Assembly: GCF_000468095.1 (NCBI RefSeq)
Contig: NZ_ASZC01000028.1
Location: 1-48,709 of the forward strand
Origin: Pantoea sp. AS-PWVM4
Lineage (GTDB): Bacteria; Pseudomonadota; Gammaproteobacteria; Enterobacterales; Enterobacteriaceae
Reading direction: 5' to 3'
DNA: 48,709 nt
Shown piece by piece: positions 1 to 8,534 of this stretch. The translations under genes and the position numbers were made by a program. How positions within the stretch are numbered: position 1 is the first letter of the stretch; the number at the start of each line of letters is the position of its first letter. A model generated the notes under the pieces. The model was not told the origin of the DNA. It saw nothing but the letters and a program-made list of their open reading frames with translations, and searched no databases.

Positions 1-254
1 GATTTCATGGTCATTTCCTCAGAAGTTTGTTTAATCGGTGAGGCGTTGTGCCTCGATGTGAGAGAGAATAGACCTGTCGGCGGGTGAGGAAAAGCTGAGG
101 GATTTGCTGAAAGAATTCAAAAAAATTGAATGAATGTTAGGCTACCTTATTTCCCGGTCAGCAGATAACTAACCGGGCGGTGATCGAGGTAAATTCTTTA
201 AACGGCCGGATTAAGATTTCAGTTGTTCAACAGGGAGCGATACGCTGTCTGCCA

Positions 255-434
255 TCAATGTTTTGACGTATCTCCTTGCTTGTTAACATTATCTCCCGCG
301 AACTCAGTCTGAACGATCTTGCAAAGCGGTCGATATTGCAGATCAGACGACCTCTTTTTCTTTAACGTTTTGCCTTTCTTTCCTGTAGGCCAGTAGATAA
401 ATAAATCAGCAATCAACTCAAGTAAGTCTCTCAT
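255..434 (-). CDS. small hypothetical protein (59 aa)
   Basis: Short ORF on the minus strand. I start it at the ATG at 434 because a GAGGA ribosome-binding site lies about 5 bases upstream; a longer in-frame start at 473 lacks one. The N-terminal third is hydrophobic and acidic, followed by a very basic stretch (GKKGKTLKKKR). I recognise no family. It stands alone upstream of the iron operon, in a stretch with no other convincing gene. It could be a remnant or a chance ORF. Confidence 0.35.
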   Translation of the reverse strand: MRDLLELIADLFIYWPTGKKGKTLKKKRSSDLQYRPLCKIVQTEFAGDNVNKQGDTSKH

Positions 435-805
435 ACTTTCCTCACTTATCTTTCTTCCAGAACGTCCCCACAATTTAATCCGTTATTGCGTTCTTCTGCC
501 AGCTTCAAATGATGCGAGCTCCGAAGAACATCGGTTTTCCTCACCACGAGATCGGAGGACGGCGATGTGTGAAGAATAAAAAATTAATTAAACTCGGAAT
601 GGTTTCATTTATTTAAACACCCCTGAATTCCTGTTGTTATTCCTGTGAAAATACCCGCCACAACGCGGTTACCGCCCCCTGAACCACGGACTGGAATTAT
701 CCTCAAACCTAAGTAATAATCCCTGCCCAGCTAACTGGTCGCTAAGGCTAAACACACAATTTCATTGTGTAATCAGGTAATTTTCTACTCCCGGGACTCA
801 ATTGA
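435..805. other. non-coding leader of the iron-uptake operon
   Basis: No supported gene lies here. The stretch is the presumed promoter region of the sigma-factor gene at 806. It contains a perfect inverted repeat at 754-770 (listed separately). I looked for a Fur box and found no good 19-bp match here, unlike in front of the receptor gene. Confidence 0.5.
754..770. promoter_or_regulatory. inverted repeat upstream of ECF sigma gene
   Basis: ACACAAT-TTC-ATTGTGT is a perfect 7-bp inverted repeat with a 3-base centre, 36 bp before the sigma-factor start. It could be an operator or a small mRNA hairpin. The protein that binds it, if any, is unknown. Confidence 0.35.
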
Positions 806-1321
806 ATGGCAGACAAAAGCAAGGAGCTTGCTGCGCTGTACCTTATTGAACACAAACGGATGGAACGTCAGATTCGTCGTCGTGTTGGGTGCGGCAATAC
901 GGCCATGGATTTGGTGCAGGATATCTTCCTGCGCCTGTGGGAAAAAGCCGAATGGTGGAAAGGCGATTCCGCTGCCTATCTGAGTCGCTGTGCTCGTAAT
1001 GCTGCTATCGACCACCTGCGTACCGAGAAAACGAAAGAGAGTTACCTCCAGAACGCAGCAACCGAGCAGGATGAGGAACAATCCGCATCGCCGCATGAGA
1101 TCGTCGCCGCACAGGAAAATATCCGCCACCTTGATAAGATATTGGCGTCGTTACCGCAAAAAACGCGGCATATTTTCCTACTTAACCGGGTTCACGGACG
1201 CAGCTTCTCAGAGATCGCTGCGGTGATGGGCATAAGCTCCCGCGCAGTGGCGAAACATATGGCCCGCGCGGTGGCCGCTTGTGAAGATCAATCGGTTAGT
1301 GGAGTGAAAGATGCCGAATAA
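806..1321 (+). CDS. FecI-type ECF RNA polymerase sigma factor
   Basis: 171 aa, the usual length for iron-starvation ECF sigma factors. Region 2 is visible near residues 30-75 (DLVQDIFLRLWEKAEW, then ARNAAIDHLR), and region 4 near residues 110-160 (LDKILASLPQKTRHIFLLNRVHGRSFSEIAAVMGIS, a helix-turn-helix). In the FecI/FecR/receptor scheme such a sigma factor is released by its FecR partner when the outer-membrane receptor is loaded, and then transcribes the receptor gene. The fecR-like gene overlaps its end by 11 bp and the receptor follows, so the cell-surface signalling arrangement is complete. The siderophore is not known. Confidence 0.92.
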   Translation: MADKSKELAALYLIEHKRMERQIRRRVGCGNTAMDLVQDIFLRLWEKAEWWKGDSAAYLSRCARNAAIDHLRTEKTKESYLQNAATEQDEEQSASPHEIVAAQENIRHLDKILASLPQKTRHIFLLNRVHGRSFSEIAAVMGISSRAVAKHMARAVAACEDQSVSGVKDAE

Positions 1322-2300
1322 CCCTGCCCCACAGCATGCCGATATTCGGGCAGAAGCGCGTCGCTGGTTCCTGGTGATGCAAGATAACCCCTCACGTTTC
1401 CAGCGAGCAGCCTGTGAAAAATGGAGGCGCAGCCACCCTGCACACGAAGAGGCCTGGAACGCCATTGAGTCAGTGTGGCAGGACACCGCTGCACCAGGCA
1501 TGCAACTTGCGGAACAAGAGGCTGACGTCCTGGCGGGATATCTGGCGGCGATGGACCACAATCGTGACCGACAACAGCGCAGACGTCGCTTCGCGTCGGC
1601 TGGCGCAGTTTGCATACTGCTGCTGATGGTGGCAGGCGTATGGCTACAGAACCCCTCGTGGATTGAGAATCTTTCTGCCGATCATGTTTCAGTGCGGGGA
1701 GAACGCAGCAGCGTGCTTCTGGCCGATGGTTCAAAAGTATTACTGGATGCTGACAGCGCGATCAGCGTGGCTATGTCAGCAGAAACACGCCGCGTTCACT
1801 TGCTACGCGGTGGTGCCTATTTTGATGTTACCCCGTCAAAGACCCCGTTTATTGTAGAGACATCAGCGGGGAATGTTCGCGTGTTAGGCACGCAATTCGA
1901 CGTGCGACTACAACAGGATAATGCCGTGGTCACGCTGGCTCGTGGTAGCGTCGCGGTACGCAGCAACGAACAATCAACCCCCACGATTATTAAACCCGGA
2001 CAACAGGTTACCTTCAGTCGCAACGGTGTGGATGTGCCTGCTCAAACCAATATTGCCGATGCCATGGCATGGCACAGTGGCCGCTATATTTTCTATCGTG
2101 CCCGTTTGGCTGACGTAGTGAGTGAGATTGAACGCTATCGTCATGGGCGAGTGATCATTCCCTCTGCTGAGCTGGCCGAGGAGCGCGTCACCGGGAGCTT
2201 TTCTCTGACTGATACCGATAAAGCGCTGGACTCACTTCAGGCCAGTGTTGGCTTCAGCATGCGTAAGGTGTCTGAATATCTCGTGATAATCTCGAAATAA
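1311..2300 (+). CDS. FecR-type anti-sigma/sigma-regulator protein
   Basis: 329 aa. The N-terminal cytoplasmic part (about residues 1-80) has the FecR_N pattern: EARRWFLVMQ, then RFQRAACEKWRRSHPAHEEAWNAIESVWQ. One membrane segment follows at about residues 86-107 (ASAGAVCILLLMVAGVWLQ). The periplasmic FecR domain carries VSVRGERSSVLLADGSKVLLDADS and VLGTQFDVRLQ. The C-terminal part (ITGSFSLTDTDKALDSLQ-like) resembles the STN fold that contacts the receptor. It overlaps the sigma gene by 11 bp, so the two are probably translationally coupled. It should transmit receptor occupancy to the sigma factor. Confidence 0.92.
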   Translation: MPNNPAPQHADIRAEARRWFLVMQDNPSRFQRAACEKWRRSHPAHEEAWNAIESVWQDTAAPGMQLAEQEADVLAGYLAAMDHNRDRQQRRRRFASAGAVCILLLMVAGVWLQNPSWIENLSADHVSVRGERSSVLLADGSKVLLDADSAISVAMSAETRRVHLLRGGAYFDVTPSKTPFIVETSAGNVRVLGTQFDVRLQQDNAVVTLARGSVAVRSNEQSTPTIIKPGQQVTFSRNGVDVPAQTNIADAMAWHSGRYIFYRARLADVVSEIERYRHGRVIIPSAELAEERVTGSFSLTDTDKALDSLQASVGFSMRKVSEYLVIISK

Positions 2301-2323
2301 ATATCATTAATTAACAACATGTT

Positions 2324-2349
2324 ATGAATTTTTTCCTAAAAAAATTCAT
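2324..2349. terminator. AT-rich hairpin between fecR-like and receptor genes
   Basis: ATGAATTTTTT and AAAAAATTCAT form a perfect 11-bp stem around CCTA, 23 bp after the fecR-like stop. It is AT-only in the stem apart from one G/C pair near each end, so it is a weak terminator at best. It could attenuate read-through or protect the upstream mRNA. Confidence 0.4.
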
Positions 2350-2396
2350 CTTCAGGTTCAGTGGTACGCATTCTCGTTCGTGATACCAGAGATAGT

Positions 2397-2415
2397 GAAA
2401 ATGATAATTAATATT
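2397..2415 (+). promoter_or_regulatory. putative Fur box
   Basis: GAAAATGATAATTAATATT matches 15 of 19 positions of the classical Fur consensus GATAATGATAATCATTATC. It lies 46-64 bp before the receptor start codon at 2461, a suitable place for iron repression of the receptor gene. A site this good was not seen in front of the sigma gene. Confidence 0.65.
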
Positions 2416-2460
2416 GTTTTCGTTTACCTCGGGGTGTCAGTACAGAGAAAAAGGCGTGTC

Positions 2461-4887
2461 ATGAACAATAAAAAACTCCCTTCCGCAGGCTACGCGTTAG
2501 CATCCGCATTGCTGTTATCTGCGGGAGGAACGACGACTGTTGCAGCAGCAGTCCAGCAACCACAAACACAGCAATACAGCTTCAATCTCCCGGCTAAACC
2601 GGTTACCCAGTCGGTTAATGAAATTGGCCGCATCGCAGGCCTTTCCGTGGCATTCCGCGAAGACCAGGCGATTGAGATCACCGGCCAGCCAGTACGGGGC
2701 AAAATGACCGTGGATCAGGCGCTGAGCACCCTTCTGAGTGGTGCGGGCCTGGGATACCGCTTCAGTAACCACAACACCGTTCAAATTTATGTTCTGCCAA
2801 AGGACACCACCAGCGACAGCACCATCGTGGTAGAAGCGACTGATGATGGCACGCTCGGTCCGGTGCACGGTTATGTCGCCAGTAACAGCATCGCCGCCAC
2901 AAAATCCAACACACCGTTGATGAAAACCCCGCAGTCGATCAGTGTGATCACCCATCAGCAGGCGGAAGCCCAGGGGGCGCAAAGCCTGAGTCAGGCACTG
3001 CGTTATTCGGCAGGGGTCGCGGCGGAAGTCAGGGGATCAGCATCACGCTACGATATCCCCTACATCCGAGGCTTTGGCTCACCGACCGACAGTAACCAGT
3101 ATCTGGATGGCTTGCGATTACTGCGCGGTGGTGGCTATGCCATCCCGCAAATTGAAACCTATGGCATTGAGCGCATTGAATTTCTCAAGGGCCCCTCTTC
3201 CACACTCTACGGTGGCGTTAACCCCGGCGGATTAATCAACGCGGTTTCCAAAGCGCCATCCAGTCGATCTCAAAATTCGGTGGAGATGCTCTACGGAAGC
3301 CACCAACATATGCAACTGGGCGTGGATTCAACCGGGCCGCTGACCGACGATAATACCCTTCTCTACCGCGTTGTAGCGCTGGGTAAGAAATCAAATACAC
3401 AAGTCGTTAATACCAAAGAAGAACGCTTATACGTTGCCCCATCGCTGACCTGGATCCCGGATGTGGATACTTCTTTTACGCTGAACATGAGTTATCAGCG
3501 TGATCCTGAAGGCGGGTACTACGGGATTTTACCGACGGTGGGTAGCCTGTGGTCGAGTCCGGCGGGACAGATTCCGCGTAACTTTAATGACGGCGATCCT
3601 GATTTCGATGAATTCAGCCGAACGCAGACGGCCGTGGGCTATCAGTTCGAACACCGCTTCAACGATACCTGGACCTTACGCCATAAGATTCGCTACCTCG
3701 ATCTGACCACTGTCACCAAAAGTCTGGGGACATCCTCTCTTGCGGCGGATGGCCATACGATTTCCCGCTACGCACTTGCGACCGATGAAACATTGCGTGG
3801 TGTGGCATCTGATCTGCAACTCCAGGCAGAATTTGATACCGGGCGTCTTTCCCATACCGCGGTTGCCGGCTTCGACTATCAGGAATCCTCCTGGACGCAG
3901 ATCCGCGATTATGGTTCAGCTCCGTCAATTGATTATTTGAACCCGGTTTACGGTGTTGCAAGCAACCTGACGCTGTCGCGGATTACCAATCAGAAACAGA
4001 ACATCACTCAGTCAGGACTCTATTTGCAGGATCAGATTGATATTGATAACTGGACCCTGGTGACCGGTGGACGCTACGACTACGCCCGTACCCGAACAAA
4101 TAACTATCTGGCCAGTTCACGCAGTGTTCAGGATGATGACGCTTTCAGCGGCAAAGTCGGCGTCATTTATAATTTTGATAACGGCATCGCGCCCTACGTC
4201 AGCTACTCGACATCCTTTTTGCCCGTCACTGGCAGTGACAGCAACGGAACCGCGTTCAAACCAACCACTGCACAGCAACGTGAGGTGGGTTTGAAGTACA
4301 AACCCACCTATTTTGATGCGTTATTTACCCTTGCCTGGTTCGACATCACGCAGAAGGATGTGGTGACCTACGCCAACGCCTACACCTCCTATCAGACTGG
4401 CGAACAACGCTCCCGCGGCCTTGAATTTGAAAGCAAAATGGCGGTAACAGATAACCTCAATGTCACCGGTGCTTTCACCTATACCCACGCTAAAGTGGAA
4501 AAAGGCCTCGGAGCCGATGTAGGGGATCGCCCGATCGGTATCCCGGATTATTCGGCGTCATTATGGGCTGACTATACCTTCCGTCATGGCCTGCTGAAAG
4601 GCGTGACCATTGGCAGTGGCGGCCGTTATGTAGGTAAAACGGTAGGCGGCTACTCTCCGAATGTCTACACAGCTAACGCCAGACGACTGGATGTACCCGG
4701 CTACACCCTGTTTGATGCCGCCCTCAGCTATGACTTTGGCCTGCGATCCCCGATGCTGGCTGGATTGAGCACCCGTCTCAGCGTCAATAATGTCTTTGAT
4801 AAACAGTATGTCACCTGCCTTGCCAACAACTTCTGTAATTACGGCAACGAGCGGGTGGTCAATCTGTCTGTGAACTATCGCTGGTGA
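2461..4887 (+). CDS. TonB-dependent ferric-siderophore receptor with STN signalling domain
   Basis: 808 aa from the ATG at 2461. I prefer this start to one 81 bp upstream because it begins directly with a signal peptide (basic NNKK, hydrophobic ASALLLSAGG, cleavage near VAAA). An STN domain follows at about residues 40-115 (YSFNLPAKPVTQSVNEIG, VRGKMTVDQALSTLLSG), which marks transducer-type receptors. Next come the plug (TPQSISVITHQQ, RGF, ERIEFLKGPSSTLYG, NPGGLIN) and a beta-barrel ending in an aromatic residue (VNLSVNYRW). The layout resembles FhuE/FoxA/FpvA-type hydroxamate receptors. It lies behind FecI/FecR-type regulators and a Fur-like box, and its stop overlaps the transporter start. 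The exact siderophore is not deducible. Confidence 0.95.
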   Translation: MNNKKLPSAGYALASALLLSAGGTTTVAAAVQQPQTQQYSFNLPAKPVTQSVNEIGRIAGLSVAFREDQAIEITGQPVRGKMTVDQALSTLLSGAGLGYRFSNHNTVQIYVLPKDTTSDSTIVVEATDDGTLGPVHGYVASNSIAATKSNTPLMKTPQSISVITHQQAEAQGAQSLSQALRYSAGVAAEVRGSASRYDIPYIRGFGSPTDSNQYLDGLRLLRGGGYAIPQIETYGIERIEFLKGPSSTLYGGVNPGGLINAVSKAPSSRSQNSVEMLYGSHQHMQLGVDSTGPLTDDNTLLYRVVALGKKSNTQVVNTKEERLYVAPSLTWIPDVDTSFTLNMSYQRDPEGGYYGILPTVGSLWSSPAGQIPRNFNDGDPDFDEFSRTQTAVGYQFEHRFNDTWTLRHKIRYLDLTTVTKSLGTSSLAADGHTISRYALATDETLRGVASDLQLQAEFDTGRLSHTAVAGFDYQESSWTQIRDYGSAPSIDYLNPVYGVASNLTLSRITNQKQNITQSGLYLQDQIDIDNWTLVTGGRYDYARTRTNNYLASSRSVQDDDAFSGKVGVIYNFDNGIAPYVSYSTSFLPVTGSDSNGTAFKPTTAQQREVGLKYKPTYFDALFTLAWFDITQKDVVTYANAYTSYQTGEQRSRGLEFESKMAVTDNLNVTGAFTYTHAKVEKGLGADVGDRPIGIPDYSASLWADYTFRHGLLKGVTIGSGGRYVGKTVGGYSPNVYTANARRLDVPGYTLFDAALSYDFGLRSPMLAGLSTRLSVNNVFDKQYVTCLANNFCNYGNERVVNLSVNYRW

Positions 4888-6125
4888 CATGGATGAACGT
4901 AATTATGCAGCCAGGAGATGCAGGATCATCTGACGACAGCGGACAACTCGCGGTGCTGTTAGCTATCGGTGCACTCTACATCGGTTTCGGCATGACGGTT
5001 GGGCTAATCCAGGGCGGGTTACCCACTATGATGCGCGCTCAGGGAATGAGTCTTGGGGCGGTAGGTTGGCTGTACGCTCTCTACCTGCCACTCGGTGTGG
5101 CGTTCCTGTGGTCACCGGTGATTGACCGCTGGCATCCACCCTTTTTGGCATCAGAGCTGGCATGGATTGTACCCATGCAGTTGATCTCGGCATTGATTGT
5201 GGCAGCGGCTGCTTTTATGGCAGACGCGGCACTGAGCACAATGTTTCTGTTGGGTTTATTGCTCGCGTTCGCTATGGCGACGATGGATATCGCCCTTGAC
5301 GCGCTGGCGGTCGAACGTATCAGTGCTGCCTGGCGATCGCGGGCCGCCGCCTGCAAACTGGGCGCACTCTCCATCGGCGCGATGATTGGTGGAGGGGCTA
5401 TTGTCGCGTTATTCCATCACCTTGGCTGGACCATTCTCTTTTTATGTTATGCCGCCGGTTTGCTCCTGCTGATGATCCCCATGCTGTTTTTGAGCAAGGC
5501 GCAAGCATTTCACGGAGTGAATCGCACCCGATCAAACCACCGCGCGAGTTTACAAAATCTGTTGCGCAATCACCGGCAGCGCAGGCGGCTGATTTTGTTG
5601 ACGCTGACCTGCTGTGTGATTTTCCCGCTTGCGGCGCTCAACCGACTGATGTTGATCGATCTTAAAGTACCGATGGAATTAATCGGAGGCATAGTCGGCA
5701 CACTTGGGCCGGTAAGCATGCTCATTACCGCATGGATATCGGCCCCTCTGATGCGCCACTGCGGATTACCGCGAACGATTAGGGGGTTCACCGGCCTGGG
5801 GATACTGGCTCTGGCTGCCATGACATTGGGCTACACCCTGGTTAAACCCTGGCTGGCTATTTCTGGCTCTGTGGCGATCGGCGCTGCGGTGAGCGGGATT
5901 TTCGTTGCTCTGAGTGCCAGCATCCTCGGCTGGTCACGCGGTGAACAACCGGCAACAGACTATGCCACTTTTTATGGCGTTGGCCGTTTCGCCAGCACGC
6001 TGGCTACCGTTGCCGTCTCACAAATGGTCGCGGTGATTAACTGGCCGCTGTTTTATGGTTGCGGAGCACTGGCGCTGCTGTTGGTCGTTGGCTCGCTGCG
6101 TACCTCTCTGGAAGAAAAGGATTGA
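4884..6125 (+). CDS. RhtX/FptX-type siderophore transporter (MFS)
   Basis: 413 aa with about 12 hydrophobic segments. The motifs resemble the RhtX/FptX branch of the major facilitator superfamily (related to AmpG): LYIGFGMTVGLIQGGLPTMMRAQG, LYLPLGVAFLWSPVIDRW and MATMDIALDALAVER. These single-protein inner-membrane permeases carry rhizobactin or pyochelin into the cytoplasm without an ABC transporter. The GTG start overlaps the receptor stop in a GTGA arrangement; ATGs at 4893 and 4905 are alternative starts. The operon position supports uptake of the same siderophore as the receptor. Confidence 0.88.
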   Translation: MTWMNVIMQPGDAGSSDDSGQLAVLLAIGALYIGFGMTVGLIQGGLPTMMRAQGMSLGAVGWLYALYLPLGVAFLWSPVIDRWHPPFLASELAWIVPMQLISALIVAAAAFMADAALSTMFLLGLLLAFAMATMDIALDALAVERISAAWRSRAAACKLGALSIGAMIGGGAIVALFHHLGWTILFLCYAAGLLLLMIPMLFLSKAQAFHGVNRTRSNHRASLQNLLRNHRQRRRLILLTLTCCVIFPLAALNRLMLIDLKVPMELIGGIVGTLGPVSMLITAWISAPLMRHCGLPRTIRGFTGLGILALAAMTLGYTLVKPWLAISGSVAIGAAVSGIFVALSASILGWSRGEQPATDYATFYGVGRFASTLATVAVSQMVAVINWPLFYGCGALALLLVVGSLRTSLEEKD

Positions 6126-6128
6126 ATT

Positions 6129-6575
6129 ATGAACCCAAAAAACGCTTACCACGGTGCACCACCGGACGATGAGATCTTTGATATTAGTGAGTGGCCGATC
6201 GTCTTCATTCGTTTCCCACAACTCGATATGCCGGACAGAACCAATCGCCTGCTTAATGGACTGAGCGGTTTACTTGCTCAGCAGCAACGCCTGGTTTTTG
6301 TCTGGATCCCTGCGTTGCATGGCCATGAAAGGGAGCCTCATGAGGACGAGAAACAGTCTTCCCGGTGGATGAAACAATATAAAAATGAGATAGCTAACTA
6401 CTGTGCGGGCTACATTTACCTGACTGATAATCCAGCCGTTCGCGCCAGCCTGAGCGAAATGTTTCCCAAGTTAAGGAAAATGATGCCTTTCCCGAAAACA
6501 CTCGCCGACGACCGTGCAGACGCCATTGCAAAAGCACATGAGTACCTGGCCTTGCCACCGGGTAATACCTTGTAA
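6129..6575 (+). CDS. hypothetical protein, last gene of siderophore operon
   Basis: 148 aa, soluble, with no signal peptide or membrane segment. It begins 3 bp after the transporter stop, so it is almost certainly co-transcribed. Visible features are an acidic start (PPDDEIFDISEW), a hydrophobic strand (IVFIRFP), a central QQQRLVFVWIPALHGH and an alpha-helical C-terminal half. I recognise no domain. Its position suggests a role after siderophore import or in regulation of the system, but that is inference from context only. Confidence 0.75.
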   Translation: MNPKNAYHGAPPDDEIFDISEWPIVFIRFPQLDMPDRTNRLLNGLSGLLAQQQRLVFVWIPALHGHEREPHEDEKQSSRWMKQYKNEIANYCAGYIYLTDNPAVRASLSEMFPKLRKMMPFPKTLADDRADAIAKAHEYLALPPGNTL

Positions 6576-6577
6576 TT

Positions 6578-6608
6578 CTTTCGCCGCAGATTCGCTCTGT
6601 GGCGAAAG
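6578..6608. terminator. hairpin at end of iron operon
   Basis: CTTTCGCCGCAGA pairs with TCTGTGGCGAAAG (12 of 13 pairs plus a G-T wobble) around a TTCGC loop, just after the last gene of the operon. No T-run follows on the plus strand, so this may be an mRNA-stabilising or factor-dependent stop rather than a classical intrinsic terminator. Confidence 0.5.
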
Positions 6609-6669
6609 GCATTAAAAGCACGATTTTGTGCAGGCACGTTAAATCACGTCGCTACGGAGATCGCAAAAT

Positions 6670-6697
6670 GAGTTTTTGAGTAAATGAGTTTATGAGT
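6670..6697 (-). repeat. four 8-bp-phased GAGT boxes (ParG-type site)
   Basis: GAGT occurs at 6670, 6678, 6686 and 6694, exactly 8 bp apart, with AT-only spacers (TTTT, AAAT, TTAT). GAGT is the complement of the ACTC tetramer seen on the same 8-bp rhythm around parF/parG at 47542-48598. In the TP228 family, ParG binds degenerate ACTC tetramers separated by 4-bp AT-rich spacers. This is therefore a candidate secondary partition-protein site far from the par operon. It lies in the non-coding gap between convergent genes. Confidence 0.6.
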
Positions 6698-6735
6698 TAG
6701 ACCAGCGCGAGTGCTGCATCCGCTGGTCGTCATGG

Positions 6736-7626
6736 TTATATCCTGCTCCAGGTTTGGGTATGGCGCCGCTCGCCAAGCTCACTCCCGGTTTCAATCAGCC
6801 TGCGGGCATTCGGTGATAGCTGTCCACTTCGCCAGAGATAATGAATTTCGGTATAACCTACCTCACCGAGCGAATGGCTGCGTACATGCTGATGTCCTGG
6901 CAAGGTTTGTAATACGGAACGCAACACCCAGGCCGCCCCCATCCCTGCTGTCACGCAAGCCAGCATCGTATGGTATGACTCAATTTCCGTCACCGGCAGA
7001 TGGCTGATGCGCGCTTCTGCCAGCCATCGATCCATGCGGAAGCGAAACGAGCAATCATGGCGAAATCCATAGAGTTCGGCACACTGGAGATCCGATGGCT
7101 TTCTGACCGCAGGATGATTGAGTTCCGTGATCAGCAACATTTCGTCGACAAAGGCCAGTCGGCTTTCAAGGGCCTTTGACTGTACCGGGCCATCAGTCAG
7201 GGCAATGTCGAGTGTTCCATCTGCCACATGTTGCACCAAAACCTCCGAGGCTTCGTGCCGGATATCGAGGCCAATACCGCTGTATCGTTTACGGAAGGTG
7301 CCAATCAATGCCGGCATAAAATCGACCAGAACCACATCCAGCGCGCCAATCACCAGTTTTCCTCCCAGATCCTCTTCTCGCATCAACAGACGGGTGCTGT
7401 CGGTGAGGTCCAGAATACGTTGCGCGTGGTCCAGCAGTAGCCGCCCGTTCTGCGAGAGGGACATCCCCTGGCGGTCGCGCAGAAAGAGTTCGCAGCCTAA
7501 ATCCTGTTCAAGCTGCTGGATGCGTACCGTGATGCCTGAAGGAACGCGGTTTAACACCCGAGCCGCGCCTGAGATCGATCCGGTCTGCGCTACCGCACAG
7601 AAGGCCCTGAGTTGAGAAAGGTGCAT
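6736..7626 (-). CDS. LysR-family transcriptional regulator
   Basis: 296 aa, the standard LysR length. The winged helix-turn-helix fills residues 1-60 (LSQLRAFCAVAQTGSISGAARVLNRVPSGITVRIQQLEQDLG, ELFLRDRQGMSLSQNG). The rest is a substrate-binding domain (GALDVVLVDFMPALI, LDIALTDGPV). It is divergent from the SDR gene at 7754 with a 127-bp shared control region that contains a T-N11-A motif. The SDR is therefore its most likely target, possibly with the Nudix gene behind it. The inducer is unknown. Confidence 0.93.
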   Translation of the reverse strand: MHLSQLRAFCAVAQTGSISGAARVLNRVPSGITVRIQQLEQDLGCELFLRDRQGMSLSQNGRLLLDHAQRILDLTDSTRLLMREEDLGGKLVIGALDVVLVDFMPALIGTFRKRYSGIGLDIRHEASEVLVQHVADGTLDIALTDGPVQSKALESRLAFVDEMLLITELNHPAVRKPSDLQCAELYGFRHDCSFRFRMDRWLAEARISHLPVTEIESYHTMLACVTAGMGAAWVLRSVLQTLPGHQHVRSHSLGEVGYTEIHYLWRSGQLSPNARRLIETGSELGERRHTQTWSRI

Positions 7627-7631
7627 TCGGC

Positions 7632-7648
7632 ATTCTCATTTAATGAAT
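7632..7648. promoter_or_regulatory. candidate LysR binding site
   Basis: ATTC-N9-GAAT, which contains the LysR T-N11-A pattern, lies just upstream of the regulator's start in the divergent promoter region. A site this close to the regulator's own start would fit autorepression together with control of the SDR gene. Confidence 0.35.
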
Positions 7649-7753
7649 GATGGGTTCTATTAATTTCATTTTTCAGAATGCTGGTCAAATCCTATATTGC
7701 TTCACAGATAACCATTATCCCGGCGGATGAAACCCGGAAAACAGGAGAAAATT

Positions 7754-8506
7754 ATGGATTTAGGCCTGAAGAATGCCAGAGTCATGCTAAGTGGTGGCAC
7801 ACGCGGTATTGGTCGAGCCATTGCCGAAGCATTTTTGTCAGAAGGGGCAAGCGTCGCTTTCTGTGCGAGAAAGAGCGAAGAAATTGACGCGGCTCAGGCC
7901 GCAATGGGCAACCGGGCATTCGGTTATAAAGTTGACGTGACAGAATCAGATCAGGTACGCGCCTGGGCTGAGGATGCTGCCGAAAAAATGGGTGGTATCG
8001 ACATCGTCATTCCCAACGTCAGCGCACTGGCCGGGGGTTCCGACCCGGAAACATGGCGTCTGGCTTTCGAGACCGACCTGCTCGGTTCTGTGAGCATGGT
8101 AAACGCTGCGTTGCCCTGGCTCCGCCAGTCACAATCAGGTTCAGTGGTTCTTATTTCAAGCGTATCAGGCCGAGAAGTGGATATGTTTGCCGAGCCTTAT
8201 GGGGTGTTAAAGAGCGCGTTGATTCATTATGGTAAAACCCTGTCGGCAAAACTGGCACCCGAGAAAATTCGCGTAAATACTGTGTCTCCTGGCAACGTTT
8301 ACTTCGTAGATGGGGTTTGGGGGAAAATCGAGCGCGAAACGCCCGATCTCTTTGCCGAATGTCTGGCAATGAACCCAATGGGACGAATGGCTCGTCCGGA
8401 TGAAGTGGCTAAAGCCGTGCTTTTTCTTGCCAGCTCCGCTGCCAGCTTCACGACGGGCACCAACCTCACTGTCGACGGTGGACTGACAAAAGGTGTTCAA
8501 TTCTGA
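7754..8506 (+). CDS. short-chain dehydrogenase/reductase (SDR)
   Basis: 250 aa, classical SDR length. The cofactor-binding glycine motif is GGTRGIG at residues 14-20. The active site is Ser136 (VLISSVSG) with Tyr149 and Lys153 (EPYGVLKSA). The C-terminal VNTVSPGN, RPDEVAKAVLFLAS and LTVDGGLTKG are typical. The start at 7754 is set by an AGGAG ribosome-binding site 7 bp upstream. It is divergent from a LysR regulator and is followed after 28 bp by a Nudix gene. The substrate is unknown. Confidence 0.93.
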   Translation: MDLGLKNARVMLSGGTRGIGRAIAEAFLSEGASVAFCARKSEEIDAAQAAMGNRAFGYKVDVTESDQVRAWAEDAAEKMGGIDIVIPNVSALAGGSDPETWRLAFETDLLGSVSMVNAALPWLRQSQSGSVVLISSVSGREVDMFAEPYGVLKSALIHYGKTLSAKLAPEKIRVNTVSPGNVYFVDGVWGKIERETPDLFAECLAMNPMGRMARPDEVAKAVLFLASSAASFTTGTNLTVDGGLTKGVQF

Positions 8507-8534
8507 GTAATTTACCGCATTAAAGGGAGGCTTT

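Noticed and set aside
785..1129. Minus-strand ORF opposite the sigma-factor gene
   Set aside because: It is a frame shadow of the plus-strand sigma gene with no ribosome-binding site or family resemblance.
2380..2460. Upstream start for the TonB receptor
   Set aside because: It would place 27 extra residues before a standard signal peptide and would overlap the Fur-like box.
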